Origin: DSBN01 sp041686355
GTDB lineage: Bacteria > Spirochaetota > Spirochaetia > DSM-16054 > Sediminispirochaetaceae
DNA length: 64,000 nt
Reading direction: 5' to 3'
Assembly: GCA_041686355.1 (NCBI GenBank)
Contig: JAWLDZ010000002.1
Span: 33,254 to 97,253, forward strand
The notes below the pieces were generated by a model. It was not told the origin of the DNA and ran no database searches. It was given only the letters and a program-made list of their open reading frames with translations. Every line of letters starts with the position of its first letter. Positions within the stretch are counted from its first letter, which is position 1. Position numbers and translations under genes: made by a program. This document shows, piece by piece, positions 9,551-17,877 of this stretch.

Positions 9551-9552
9551 AT

Positions 9553-10665
9553 CTAGTCTTTAAGCTGTGTATAAAGCTTGTCAAACTCCTTCTGAATTTT
9601 CACATATACATCAACTAATTTAGGATCAAAGTGGGTGGTCCTCTGTTCGGTTATAATCAAAGTTGCCTTTTTGTGATTAAAAGATGGTTTGTAGCTTCGT
9701 TGCATGCGTAGCGCATCATATACGTCTGCAATAGCAACAATACGGGATGAAAGGGGAATCATATCGCCGGCTATGCTGTAGGGATACCCAGTACCGTCCC
9801 AATGTTCATGATGAAAAAGTGCGATTTCTCTGGCCATTGAATGGGGATAGGTACTCATGATATAGGCACCGTTAATGGTATGTTCCTGCATTATTTCCCA
9901 TTCACGTTCATCTAAAGGTCCCTCTTTATTTAGAATATCGTCAGGTGTACCTATTTTTCCAACATCATGCATTTGGGCCAAGAACTGAATATTGTGTATA
10001 AACTCAGGACCTATATCGGAATTGATTTCCTGGTCAAATAGGTACTGTGCCATAAGCCTTGAGTATTCACCAACTCTCTGAATATGGTTTCCGGTGTCGT
10101 TATCCTTGAGTTTAGAGGCTTCCAGCAGGCTGAGGAAGGTGTTATGAAGCAGCTCTTTTTGTTCCTTAGTCACATTGTCAAAAAAGGCCTGATATACTGT
10201 CGGTACAGAGGAAGATTCGGTAAATATCGGTATAATGTTGACATTAAAAAGCTGGTCGAGCCGACTGCGGTGTATCGCTTGTAAGCGGCCTCGATAACTG
10301 AAGTTTTCCGCATCACTCTGGAGGGATGTAATAATCTTGGTAATCTGTTCAGGGTTTAGGTCATGTGGAAAATCTTGGCTCAGGCTTCTTGGGAACTGTC
10401 TGTCGGAGTCTTTGAAAAGTTGGGAGTAGGGAGAGTTTTGCTTAAGAATATATAAATTCGCTGTTAACAGTAAAGAGGGAAAAGTGTAAGTATCCATTGC
10501 CTCCTGAAGATGTTGAATCTTTGGGTGCGAAAGGAACTTCTCCGCTTCTAGAGCTTCAATATCAAGCGCCTTATGATTTGTTATTGCGGTTTCAGCACTC
10601 TCGAGCTCCTCAAGGGATTCTAATTCTTCAATATCTTCCATATAGGAGTCAGTATTATTGTTCAT
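9553..10665 (-). CDS. HD-GYP domain cyclic-di-GMP phosphodiesterase
   Basis: 370 residues from the ATG at 10665. A longer frame upstream lies inside tsaB and lacks a ribosome site, whereas AGGTGA stands about 14 bp before this ATG. The C-terminal half is a full HD-GYP domain: HDVGKIG with the HD pair near residues 233-234, and HHEHWDGTGYP with GYP near 293-295, so catalysis of c-di-GMP hydrolysis is expected. The first ~190 residues start with an acidic Glu/Leu-rich stretch (ELESLEELESAE) and an unrecognised sensor region; no membrane segment. Overlaps the tsaB stop by 11 bp. Works opposite the GGDEF protein at 46580-47671. Confidence 0.9.
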   Translation of the reverse strand: MNNNTDSYMEDIEELESLEELESAETAITNHKALDIEALEAEKFLSHPKIQHLQEAMDTYTFPSLLLTANLYILKQNSPYSQLFKDSDRQFPRSLSQDFPHDLNPEQITKIITSLQSDAENFSYRGRLQAIHRSRLDQLFNVNIIPIFTESSSVPTVYQAFFDNVTKEQKELLHNTFLSLLEASKLKDNDTGNHIQRVGEYSRLMAQYLFDQEINSDIGPEFIHNIQFLAQMHDVGKIGTPDDILNKEGPLDEREWEIMQEHTINGAYIMSTYPHSMAREIALFHHEHWDGTGYPYSIAGDMIPLSSRIVAIADVYDALRMQRSYKPSFNHKKATLIITEQRTTHFDPKLVDVYVKIQKEFDKLYTQLKD

Positions 10666-11392
10666 AATGTTTTGTCGAGTCACCTCTTTTTTGTAAAGAC
10701 ATTTCGGCCTCACTTGGACGAATATAGAGGGGCCCTTGGTTCTCTGCATCCCCACCATTGCGCTCAAAGGCGCGAATACCGAGCTTAAGAAGAGCATACG
10801 TTTTTGGTGCAGCGTACAGGGGATCGATACTTACACGATTACTAGTTGCAACAGATGCTGAAGGGCGGCTGGATTTAGCCGCATTTATCTGTGAATAAAG
10901 CTCAAACATATGACCTGCATAGGGTCCGGTAAGGAGTATGTCCTGGAAGCTGCTGAATGCATCAATGAGTTCTGCCGGCGGGATGTCCAGGATTTCCCCC
11001 TCCTGGAGGCCATGTGTGTAAAAGGCTGCATATACCCGATTTTTACGAGCATCCAGTAGTGATAACACCTTTTGTGGGTACATATCACAACTGTAAGCAT
11101 ACATGTCGAGGGTAGGAACTGATACAACTGGAATCTGCCCGCCAAAGGACAGGCCCTTGGCAGTGGACATCCCAATACGTAGTCCCGTAAATGAGCCGGG
11201 ACCCTTTGAAACCACTATTAGATCGAGCTCATTTGCAGGGATCTTGCTTTTATTGAATAAATACTGTACCTCGGTAAGCAGATTCTCTGAATGGTGAAGT
11301 CCGACATCTTGGTTTAATTCAAAATACTGTTTTTCAGACTGCAGACCTATACCTAAGAGGGAGGTGGAAGTATCAATCGCTAATACCTTCAA
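10655..11392 (-). CDS. tsaB: tRNA threonylcarbamoyladenosine biosynthesis protein TsaB
   Basis: 245 residues. N-terminus VLAIDTSTSLLGIGL and the ASKHA-fold motif GPGSFTGLRIGMSTAKGL (about residues 65-82) are diagnostic, as is LLDARKNRVYAAFY. TsaB is the non-catalytic partner of TsaD in making the t6A37 modification. It overlaps tsaE by 4 bp and the HD-GYP gene by 11 bp, so housekeeping tRNA-modification genes are embedded in a motility/c-di-GMP gene run. Confidence 0.95.
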   Translation of the reverse strand: MKVLAIDTSTSLLGIGLQSEKQYFELNQDVGLHHSENLLTEVQYLFNKSKIPANELDLIVVSKGPGSFTGLRIGMSTAKGLSFGGQIPVVSVPTLDMYAYSCDMYPQKVLSLLDARKNRVYAAFYTHGLQEGEILDIPPAELIDAFSSFQDILLTGPYAGHMFELYSQINAAKSSRPSASVATSNRVSIDPLYAAPKTYALLKLGIRAFERNGGDAENQGPLYIRPSEAEMSLQKRGDSTKHYEQ

Positions 11393-11823
11393 AGTGTAAG
11401 TTCCTCCTGGATACCTTCTATTTTTATATCACGTTCGGCAGCAGCATCAATAAAAAAAGTTATTGATATACAATTATCAGGTAAAATCTGTTCAATTTTT
11501 TCCGCCCATTCGATTATTGATACTCCGATTCCATATAGTAGTTCTTCAGCACCCAAGAGTTCAAACTCATCTATCCCGTCGATTCGATACAAATCCATAT
11601 GGTACATTGGAATTCGTCCATCATATTCCGAAATTAAAGTATAGCTGGGGCTGGTGATTTCATCATCAATTTCAAGGGAGTCGGCGATTCCCTTTACAAT
11701 GGTAGTTTTACCGGAGCCAAGGGAGCCATGAAGGGTAATTATGTCGCCTGGGGCAACTTTGAATCCAATTTGTTGTCCGAGACGGATTGTCTCTTCTGCT
11801 GAGGCTGTGTGTAGCTGTTGCAT
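11389..11823 (-). CDS. tsaE: tRNA threonylcarbamoyladenosine biosynthesis ATPase TsaE
   Basis: 144 residues. P-loop GSLGSGKTT at 33-41, then SPSYTLISEYDG and HMDLYRIDGIDE, and the late motif IIEWAEKIEQILPD; together these are specific for TsaE, the ATPase of the TsaBDE complex for t6A synthesis. It overlaps tsaB by 4 bp and starts 2 bp after the small 86-residue gene. Confidence 0.95.
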   Translation of the reverse strand: MQQLHTASAEETIRLGQQIGFKVAPGDIITLHGSLGSGKTTIVKGIADSLEIDDEITSPSYTLISEYDGRIPMYHMDLYRIDGIDEFELLGAEELLYGIGVSIIEWAEKIEQILPDNCISITFFIDAAAERDIKIEGIQEELTL

Positions 11824-11825
11824 TA

Positions 11826-12086
11826 CTAAAGTTTACCTTGTTTTTCTAAATAGCGAATGTGTGCCTTAAGGGACTTCAAAGCCGGTAAGAGAGGGTAATT
11901 GATCTTATTCAGTATTCTTACGGATACATCAATATCACCGTTGGCGGCATGTTCTAAAGTAAACTCAACCGGACTCTCTTCCTGCTTTTGTGGTAGGTAT
12001 TCGAACACCGCAGATCCCTTGAACTCATTCCGATAGTGGAGCGGAATGTTTTTTTTGGTGATATCTTTAATTTCAATTACTTTCAT
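11826..12086 (-). CDS. Small conserved-looking protein of unknown function
   Basis: 86 residues, MKVIEIKDITKKNIPLHYRN at the N-terminus, then a hydrophilic beta-rich segment and a short basic helix at the end. No domain is recognised. It lies between the PilZ protein and tsaE and is 2 bp from tsaE. There is no Shine-Dalgarno before the ATG; instead a TTGACC-17-TACATT promoter ends 7 bp before it, which predicts a nearly leaderless transcript. I recall small proteins at this place next to TsaE in treponemes, but I cannot confirm homology. Confidence 0.72.
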   Translation of the reverse strand: MKVIEIKDITKKNIPLHYRNEFKGSAVFEYLPQKQEESPVEFTLEHAANGDIDVSVRILNKINYPLLPALKSLKAHIRYLEKQGKL

Positions 12087-12093
12087 ATGATAA

Positions 12094-12122
12094 AATGTAG
12101 GTTAAAAGTGAATCATGGTCAA
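12094..12122 (-). promoter_or_regulatory. Promoter predicting a leaderless mRNA for the 86-residue gene and tsaE-tsaB
   Basis: On the minus strand TTGACC (12122-12117), 17-bp spacer, TACATT (12099-12094). The ATG at 12086 begins 7 bp after the -10 box, where +1 is expected, and no ribosome site lies before it. The alternative is translation from a distant upstream start in the PilZ transcript. Confidence 0.45.
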
Positions 12123-12189
12123 CACAGTGTCCAAGAATAAATTGCCGAGTTGTGATGAATGAGGTGTAATACCATTGAAATCTAGAAAT

Positions 12190-13314
12190 CTACAAACGTG
12201 GGTAACGACGTTCACGGGCCTGTTCAAAACTGTAAATGAAGCTGTTGATACGGTTCATGTGAGATCGAGAGACTCTGGTAAACATAATGTGCATAATGCC
12301 GCCGGTAGGATAAGATTTTGTCATTCCCATAACTTTTCCAAACACCGTGACCTTTTGGCGTTTTTCGGTTTCAAACTCGATCTTTAAGAGTTCACCACGA
12401 TTTAATGGATAGGAGCTGCGCATGGCACAGCCTCCCGCTGATATGTCAATCAGAGTGGCCAAATTCCCCCGGTTCTTGTCCACTATTGCTTTACGGGTGC
12501 TGTTTTTGCCGAAGCCCGAGGTAATTATTCGTATCGGATAGATATATGCCGGCCGTTCAATCGGCTTCCTACGGTAACGTCGTTGCTGCGCTTCCTTGAT
12601 CGATTCACTGTGCTGCAGAAACACGCTCGATATTCCGCGGATTACGTTGTAACCAACTATCTTTGTATCAAATGAAAAGCTTTGACCGTTGGGGCGCCAG
12701 AAATATATTTGGGTCTTAGTCCATTTACGCCAGCGTATCTCTGTGCCGGTTTTATCCTTAGGAACCTCGATTCCAAAGCTTTTCTCTAAATTAGACGTAA
12801 TTTTTGTCTGATAGCGCACGTTATTTACCGACAAGGACACGGCCTGACCTACCTTGAGCTGCCGTGAAGATGAAGGGGGTTTAACACCCTTTGTACTACG
12901 TTCAACTTTCTGTTTTATTCGATAGAGCGTAAGCTTTTTAGCCTCCCGCAAATTAGGCTCAAGGCCGCTTTCTTCAATTTCATTTAGGGTTTTACGAAGG
13001 TTACTGTCTAAAGCTGGGGTATTGTTCAGTAAAGAATAGGGGCTATAAACCCTATTACGACGGATGATGTCCTCTAAGGTAAGGGCTTCATGGCGGGTGA
13101 GTCCTCGATTCGCCGCGTAACGTCGAAACTTACGCTTATTGAACTTAGACTTCTTCTTTCCACTGCCGCCTCCACCAGAACTTGTCTGATTTCCACGCAT
13201 ACCAGCAATTACCAGGAATAGAATAAAGAACACAAATACTGCAACTGCGATGATAGTAGAGGTCGTATCGGCTTGCTGTAAAGTAGGCATTACCTGGAGA
13301 ATAAGTAACTCCAC
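12190..13314 (-). CDS. Membrane-anchored PilZ domain protein (c-di-GMP receptor)
   Basis: 374 residues. One membrane helix near residues 19-40 (IIAVAVFVFFILFLVIAGM), a Gly/Lys-rich basic stretch, an unrecognised middle region, then a PilZ domain: RRYRR supplies RxxxR near residue 245 and DISAGG supplies DxSxxG near 293, so c-di-GMP binding residues are intact. Located in the flagellar block 3 bp after the 313-residue gene, it may link c-di-GMP to motor or filament function, as YcgR does, but this is inference. Confidence 0.85.
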   Translation of the reverse strand: MELLILQVMPTLQQADTTSTIIAVAVFVFFILFLVIAGMRGNQTSSGGGGSGKKKSKFNKRKFRRYAANRGLTRHEALTLEDIIRRNRVYSPYSLLNNTPALDSNLRKTLNEIEESGLEPNLREAKKLTLYRIKQKVERSTKGVKPPSSSRQLKVGQAVSLSVNNVRYQTKITSNLEKSFGIEVPKDKTGTEIRWRKWTKTQIYFWRPNGQSFSFDTKIVGYNVIRGISSVFLQHSESIKEAQQRRYRRKPIERPAYIYPIRIITSGFGKNSTRKAIVDKNRGNLATLIDISAGGCAMRSSYPLNRGELLKIEFETEKRQKVTVFGKVMGMTKSYPTGGIMHIMFTRVSRSHMNRINSFIYSFEQARERRYPRL

Positions 13315-13317
13315 CTA

Positions 13318-14259
13318 TCAACCCTCACTTTTGTTCTTTGGTTTTGTCTTGCTGTTGTCCAGGTTGTTTTCTATAGTTAATATAAACTCCATCAGCCTTT
13401 CTGTACGTGGAGCAACCTCATATTCTAATAAATCTCCAATTAATACTGAATCTTTTGAATTGAAGGCATCCTCTAGTTCATTAAATATTTCATTTAATTC
13501 GGAATAAAAAGTGGTGAAGTCTTGTTCATTAAATCGAGTTTTTGAAAGGTCTGTAATCCCCTGGTTCTGCAAAATGCGGTACAAACGAATAAGTTTTTCG
13601 GAGATCTCCGTAAACTCAATTATAGAATTCATTGCCTGTTTATCCTTGCCGGTTTGAAGGTATACTGAGACATCCATCAATTGAGGGATGAGAGCCCTCA
13701 ATCCTTCAGCTGTTGAACGAATTTCAGTAAGAGGTTGGGTTACCTCATTTATACGAGACTGAAGTATGATTAGAAGATTATTCAAGTAAGTACTCAGTTG
13801 TTGTACAGCCGGCTTTATTTCGCCCTCTTTGATCCCCGATCCTTCTACCAGTTTTTCTAAGACATGGCCGTATTCACTGTGGGAGCCCAATATTCGGTCG
13901 ATATTGGCTACTATATAGGGGAGTTCATTCTTCAGGTCCTTAATAAGCTCACGATTATCGGATGCAAGGGCCCGCTGAAGCAGGGAGAGGTATTGATAAA
14001 GAGTGTGAAGATCCTGTCCATATTGCTCGGTCGCGGAGAGTACTGTAATATCCAAATTTTGCATTTGATCGACTGGCTGGAGCTTCCATTTATCATCTTC
14101 TTCGCCGCTAGGAACAATAGTGTTGCCGTCATATTCAAGTGAGAAAATCTGATACCCAGAATCCTCAAGCCAAGTATGTATGCCGTCAATAACTTCGCCG
14201 AGAGTCTTTTCATTCTCCAAGGAAAAATCGATTGCTTGTTCGTTTATGCTGATTCTCAA
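13318..14259 (-). CDS. Spirochaete flagellar-cluster protein of unknown function
   Basis: 313 residues, predicted almost wholly helical and acidic, without signal peptide or membrane segments. The N-terminal ~75 residues look beta-rich (RISINEQAIDFSLENEKTLG), the rest coiled-coil-like. It lies between fliD (25 bp) and the PilZ gene (3 bp). From memory, treponemes carry an unknown protein immediately downstream of fliD; context suggests a role with filament cap, export or c-di-GMP signalling, but no motif shows which. Confidence 0.72.
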   Translation of the reverse strand: MRISINEQAIDFSLENEKTLGEVIDGIHTWLEDSGYQIFSLEYDGNTIVPSGEEDDKWKLQPVDQMQNLDITVLSATEQYGQDLHTLYQYLSLLQRALASDNRELIKDLKNELPYIVANIDRILGSHSEYGHVLEKLVEGSGIKEGEIKPAVQQLSTYLNNLLIILQSRINEVTQPLTEIRSTAEGLRALIPQLMDVSVYLQTGKDKQAMNSIIEFTEISEKLIRLYRILQNQGITDLSKTRFNEQDFTTFYSELNEIFNELEDAFNSKDSVLIGDLLEYEVAPRTERLMEFILTIENNLDNSKTKPKNKSEG

Positions 14260-14284
14260 ATTAAGCTCCTTGTTGATGCAGCGG

Positions 14285-16294
14285 TTACTGTGAGTTACGT
14301 TGCTGTAAACCCTCTATAGATCTTCTACTGTCCTCCAGGTCTCCCAAAGAACCTTCCATTCGGCCGTACTTACGTTTCAGATCGGTCTCTTTATCCTCCA
14401 AACGCCGTTTAAAGTCGTTTATTTCATCTCCTGTTTCGTCAATTTGCCGCTCAATACTGCTTGTACGTGTATCAATTAGACCATTGTTGCGGGTGTAGGC
14501 ATTCACAAAATTGTTTATTTCAACAGCTATACCTGAATCAACTGCTAAGTCTCCGTCGGTATCTTGGCCAAAAAGTTCTTTTATAGCCGGCAGGTACTGG
14601 TCAATGGCCTCATCTAACTGAGACTCATCTACTTCCAAATATCCGCGTAGTTTTGACCGGCTCACAGAGCCTGAACCGCCGGAGGCGTTGGTAGAAATTC
14701 CCATCTGACTCAACATGCTGAGCTCCCGCCCGGCGGAGGTTTCATAGGCTGCACCGGCAATCCGTTGAAGCCGGTTTTTAAGCTGCATAAAACTGCTGTC
14801 GCCGGAAAACATGCCTAATTTTTCACGTGCAGCCTCCCGATCATCATCTTCAAAATAGCCGATCTCCTCGATTACGCTTTCACGATTGCTGGTAAGAATA
14901 TTGATTTCCGTCAATGCCTGGTTATAGCTTCCTAAAAACTGGATAAGCCCGTTTTTAATGGCCTCTTTGTCAGGTTCTACATTAATTTCTACAGTTCTAT
15001 TTGAGGCCATTTGCGGAGTAAGGGTTACTCCGGGAATGACGTCGTCGATGCTGTTAGTATCTCGCTCGATAGGTATTCCATTAATGGTAAGCTGTGCATT
15101 TTGTGCAGTAGATACCGGAAACTGGGGTTGAAATTCGCCCCGGGCTTCAGGGTTTTCTATTCGTGCACTGCTTACCGTAATACTGCGGCCCGTATTTTTG
15201 TTAAGTACGTCAATTGAACGTAAAGCAGTGCCTAAATCCGACAAGGGGATAGTAAGTTTTTGGGGCTCTTCAGTGTCCGTAAGCTCGGCAAGCTGCTGCC
15301 TCTCATTTAGCGAGAGAACTTGCAAGGTTTCCACAGTTTCTGGTTCCGGCGGTGGCTCCCATGAGGGTTTTTTTACATCCCCTGGGGCATTTTGTATTTC
15401 GATCCCCTCGAGCTCAATCCCTCCTGCATCGGGAAGCTTTGGACCAGGAGGAGGGGAGGGAGTCTGATATTCGTCTTGAGGGAGCTCCTGCACCTGGACT
15501 TCTAGAACGAGTTGAAGGTTTTTATCAGGTTGTACCGGAGGGCTTACTTGGATCTGTGCTGAAGTGCCGGGTGGAACCACTAAATTGTCTTCCTGCAGCT
15601 GAAAATCTCCTCTCAAACGAGAAGACTCAATACTCGAGGTAGTATCTGAGTTGATAGCCAGATCACGCTCACCTGTAGAGACTCTGGCCAGCAAGCCTGT
15701 GGCCTCACCCATAGCTTGTGCATCCTTTAAGAAGGTAAGTTGATTGTCCGCACCGGTCTTGGTACTTTCGATAAGTAAAATGTTTGTATCTGAGGTGTCT
15801 CTTACAAGTCTGGCTTCGATAATCCCTTTCCCTCGACGATTTACTCTGCGAACAAAGTCGTCAATATCACCGCCGTCAAAGGAAAACTCTACTTCCTGTT
15901 CTCCAACCTTGAAGGCATATTCACCGGCGTTGATACTGAAATCAGAGCTCAAAGGGCGCGAACGAAAGGCGTCATTTGCCGCAACTTGCTGGACACCGAC
16001 CTCCTCTATGCCCTTGGAGGCATTCCGATCGGCACTTGCAGAAATAATTTCAGGGGCAGCAGAGTTAGCCACGTACTCTCTAAAGGGGTTATCAAAATTA
16101 TAGAGACTTCGAGCGTTCTCCTGTAATGAACTGAGTTTACGATTTACCTCGTTCCAGACTTTCTTTTGTTGGTCAAAGGTTTGTTGACGATCTTCCATAC
16201 GGTTGAGCGGAACTTTTTCCGCTTCCATGATGGCATCTATCATTTTACCGGTGTTATATTTACTGGATACACCGGGGATACTGATATCAGACAT
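14285..16294 (-). CDS. fliD: Flagellar filament cap protein (hook-associated protein 2)
   Basis: 669 residues, in the normal range for spirochaete FliD. N-terminal SIPGVSSKYNTGKMIDAIME and KVPLNRMEDRQQ match the FliD N domain (GxxSGxD-TxxIVxxLMxxE type), and the C-terminal domain has LGMFSGDSSFMQLKNRLQRI and the final coiled coil with LEDKETDLKRKYGRMEGSLG. A proline-rich stretch near residues 270-320 is inserted in the middle domain. FliD caps the filament and helps fold FlaB subunits. It follows flaG by 34 bp in the same direction. Confidence 0.94.
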   Translation of the reverse strand: MSDISIPGVSSKYNTGKMIDAIMEAEKVPLNRMEDRQQTFDQQKKVWNEVNRKLSSLQENARSLYNFDNPFREYVANSAAPEIISASADRNASKGIEEVGVQQVAANDAFRSRPLSSDFSINAGEYAFKVGEQEVEFSFDGGDIDDFVRRVNRRGKGIIEARLVRDTSDTNILLIESTKTGADNQLTFLKDAQAMGEATGLLARVSTGERDLAINSDTTSSIESSRLRGDFQLQEDNLVVPPGTSAQIQVSPPVQPDKNLQLVLEVQVQELPQDEYQTPSPPPGPKLPDAGGIELEGIEIQNAPGDVKKPSWEPPPEPETVETLQVLSLNERQQLAELTDTEEPQKLTIPLSDLGTALRSIDVLNKNTGRSITVSSARIENPEARGEFQPQFPVSTAQNAQLTINGIPIERDTNSIDDVIPGVTLTPQMASNRTVEINVEPDKEAIKNGLIQFLGSYNQALTEINILTSNRESVIEEIGYFEDDDREAAREKLGMFSGDSSFMQLKNRLQRIAGAAYETSAGRELSMLSQMGISTNASGGSGSVSRSKLRGYLEVDESQLDEAIDQYLPAIKELFGQDTDGDLAVDSGIAVEINNFVNAYTRNNGLIDTRTSSIERQIDETGDEINDFKRRLEDKETDLKRKYGRMEGSLGDLEDSRRSIEGLQQRNSQ

Positions 16295-16328
16295 TTATCA
16301 CTACCTGATCCCCCGGTTAAAATATAGT

Positions 16329-16700
16329 CTATATCTCTTCATCAATCAGAAGTCCTATAGCCTCACTCATACGGGAGTGGAGGCGCTGAAGTGCTTCCGG
16401 GGGAATCTCCTTAATAATATTATCGGTTTCGCCATCGACGACCTTGACGATCACCTGGTTCAGCTCTCTATTTATACTAAATTTGAGCTTTCTGTTAAAG
16501 ATACTGGTGATGGTGAGGATATCTTTTAGGTAAATTTCGGGATCTACGGTATCTTTTTTCTTTTCTTTTGCCTTTGCCGCTGCCGCTTGTTTTTGTTGAG
16601 CTTCTTTTTGTGAATTCTGAACTCGAAACTCTTTTTTATCGAAAGCTGCCGCAGCAAATTGCCTGTTCTGTGCACCTACATCATTAAAATGCAGTTCCAT
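16329..16700 (-). CDS. flaG: FlaG family protein
   Basis: 123 residues from the ATG at 16700, chosen because AGGTGG stands 5 bp before it; a GTG three codons earlier lacks such a site. The C-terminal half LKFSINRELNQVIVKVVDGE followed by IIKEIPPEALQRLHSRM is the FlaG domain. The N-terminal half is Ala/Lys/Gln-rich and low in complexity. FlaG affects filament length in other bacteria. It lies between flaB and fliD, the usual arrangement. Confidence 0.9.
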   Translation of the reverse strand: MELHFNDVGAQNRQFAAAAFDKKEFRVQNSQKEAQQKQAAAAKAKEKKKDTVDPEIYLKDILTITSIFNRKLKFSINRELNQVIVKVVDGETDNIIKEIPPEALQRLHSRMSEAIGLLIDEEI

Positions 16701-16710
16701 AATTACCACC

Positions 16711-16747
16711 TAAATAAAGAAGGAGGAGGGGCGCCGGGCCTCCTCCT
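16711..16747 (-). terminator. Terminator between flaB (16808-17659) and flaG
   Basis: On the minus strand a 9-bp perfect stem AGGAGGAGG / CCTCCTCCT with a 9-base loop (16747-16721) is followed by TCTTTATTTA. It lies about 60 bp after the flaB stop and 20 bp before the flaG start, so it should end or attenuate flagellin transcription. Confidence 0.65.
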
Positions 16748-16807
16748 AAATAGTAGATGAGAAAACGTCCAGAAATCTCATCTTTGCTTAATTGAACACT
16801 AGGTGTC

Positions 16808-17659
16808 TTACAGTAGTTGCAGTACCGATTGTGTCTGTGTGTTTGCCTGTGCGAGCATCGCTGTTGAAGATTGAGTCAGAATCTGGTTTTTCATGTAGTT
16901 GACCATTTCAGAGGCCATGTCTACATCCCGGATCTGTGACTCAGCAGCAGTAAGGTTTTCAGCCGCAATTGCAACACCCTCGGCAGCTTTTTCAAAACGG
17001 TTTTGATACGCACCAAGGTCGGCACGTTGCCGTGAAACTTGCTGAAGGGCACTGTCAATAGAGCCGATTGCCATGTTCGCTGCTTCAGGGTTCGAAATAG
17101 TAATAGTTCCTTCCTCACCCTGTGCTCCCTGCAGGCCGAGCGCCTGAGCGGTCATTGTTCCAATGTATACGCGTTCATTTTGGTCCATATTTGCACCAAC
17201 CTGAAACTGCATTATCTGCCCGTCTTCTGTATCCGCTGCAAATCCGCCGGTAAGCATATTCATACCGTTAAATTGTGCGTGGGATGCAATCCGATTGATT
17301 TCATCAACAAGCTGAGAGACCTCAACCTGAATCTGCATGCGATCTTCCTGGGAGTAAATACCGTTGGCTGATTGCACTGAAAGTTCCCGTAAGCGGTGTA
17401 AAATGTCCTGGGACTCTTGTAGATATCCCTCTGTTGTCTGAATAAAGGAAACTCCATTTTCAATGTTGCGTTCAGCCTGATTGAGACCTCGTACTTGCGC
17501 TCGCATCTTCTCGCTTACTGCGAGTCCGGATGCATCATCGGAAGCACGATTAATACGCATACCTGAGCTAAGCTTTTCAATGTTACCTTTTACGGATTGA
17601 TTTGCTATACCAACTTGGCGATTTGCGTACAAGGCGCTCATGTTGTGATTAATAATCAT
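16808..17659 (-). CDS. flaB: Periplasmic flagellar filament core protein FlaB (copy 1)
   Basis: 283 residues. Start at the ATG of MIINHNMSALYANRQ, which has AAGGAGGG 5 bp upstream; a longer frame upstream covers the leader and is not coding. Has conserved N-terminal (INRASDDASGLAVSEKMRAQ) and C-terminal (AAESQIRDVDMASEMVNYMK, then ILTQSSTAMLAQANTQTQSV) D0/D1 domains with almost no exposed D2/D3, as expected of spirochaete core flagellins. The leader holds a hairpin with AGGAA in its loop plus the GGA of the Shine-Dalgarno, a likely CsrA control region. Confidence 0.96.
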   Translation of the reverse strand: MIINHNMSALYANRQVGIANQSVKGNIEKLSSGMRINRASDDASGLAVSEKMRAQVRGLNQAERNIENGVSFIQTTEGYLQESQDILHRLRELSVQSANGIYSQEDRMQIQVEVSQLVDEINRIASHAQFNGMNMLTGGFAADTEDGQIMQFQVGANMDQNERVYIGTMTAQALGLQGAQGEEGTITISNPEAANMAIGSIDSALQQVSRQRADLGAYQNRFEKAAEGVAIAAENLTAAESQIRDVDMASEMVNYMKNQILTQSSTAMLAQANTQTQSVLQLL

Positions 17660-17683
17660 ATAACCCTCCTTGATTACTGTGTA

Positions 17684-17700
17684 AAGGCATTCCTTGCCTT
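17684..17700 (-). promoter_or_regulatory. flaB copy 1 leader hairpin, candidate CsrA site
   Basis: Minus strand: a 6-bp perfect stem AAGGCA / TGCCTT closes a 5-base loop AGGAA. It lies 12 bp upstream of the AAGGAGGG ribosome site (17671-17664). CsrA binds GGA presented in short hairpin loops, and dimers bridge such a site and a second GGA in the Shine-Dalgarno, the layout seen here. Confidence 0.65.
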
Positions 17701-17780
17701 CCATGATATCAACCGTAAGGAACAGGGAAGGCCTTTTTTGCGCCCCTTCCGGACTGCTCCCCACATGTTAAAGAGATGCA

Positions 17781-17799
17781 GCCGACCTGAAAGGCCGGC
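17781..17799 (-). terminator. Hairpin downstream of flaB copy 2
   Basis: As RNA from the minus strand, GCCGGCC, loop TTTCA, GGTCGGC forms a 7-bp stem with one G-U pair, followed by TGCATCTCTTT. The T-run is poor, so it may be a weak terminator or a 3' stabilising stem between the two flaB genes. Confidence 0.4.
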
Positions 17800-17877
17800 C
17801 CATCACCTTAAGTTAATACCAAACTAGGAGGGTATGTTTTCAAAGAACTATAAATCCTCAGTTTTAAATATAACGCG

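Noticed and set aside
17660..17764. N-terminal extension of FlaB copy 1 by 35 codons
   Set aside because: The extension would cover the leader hairpin, and the internal ATG has a perfect ribosome site and the conserved FlaB start MIINHNMSA.
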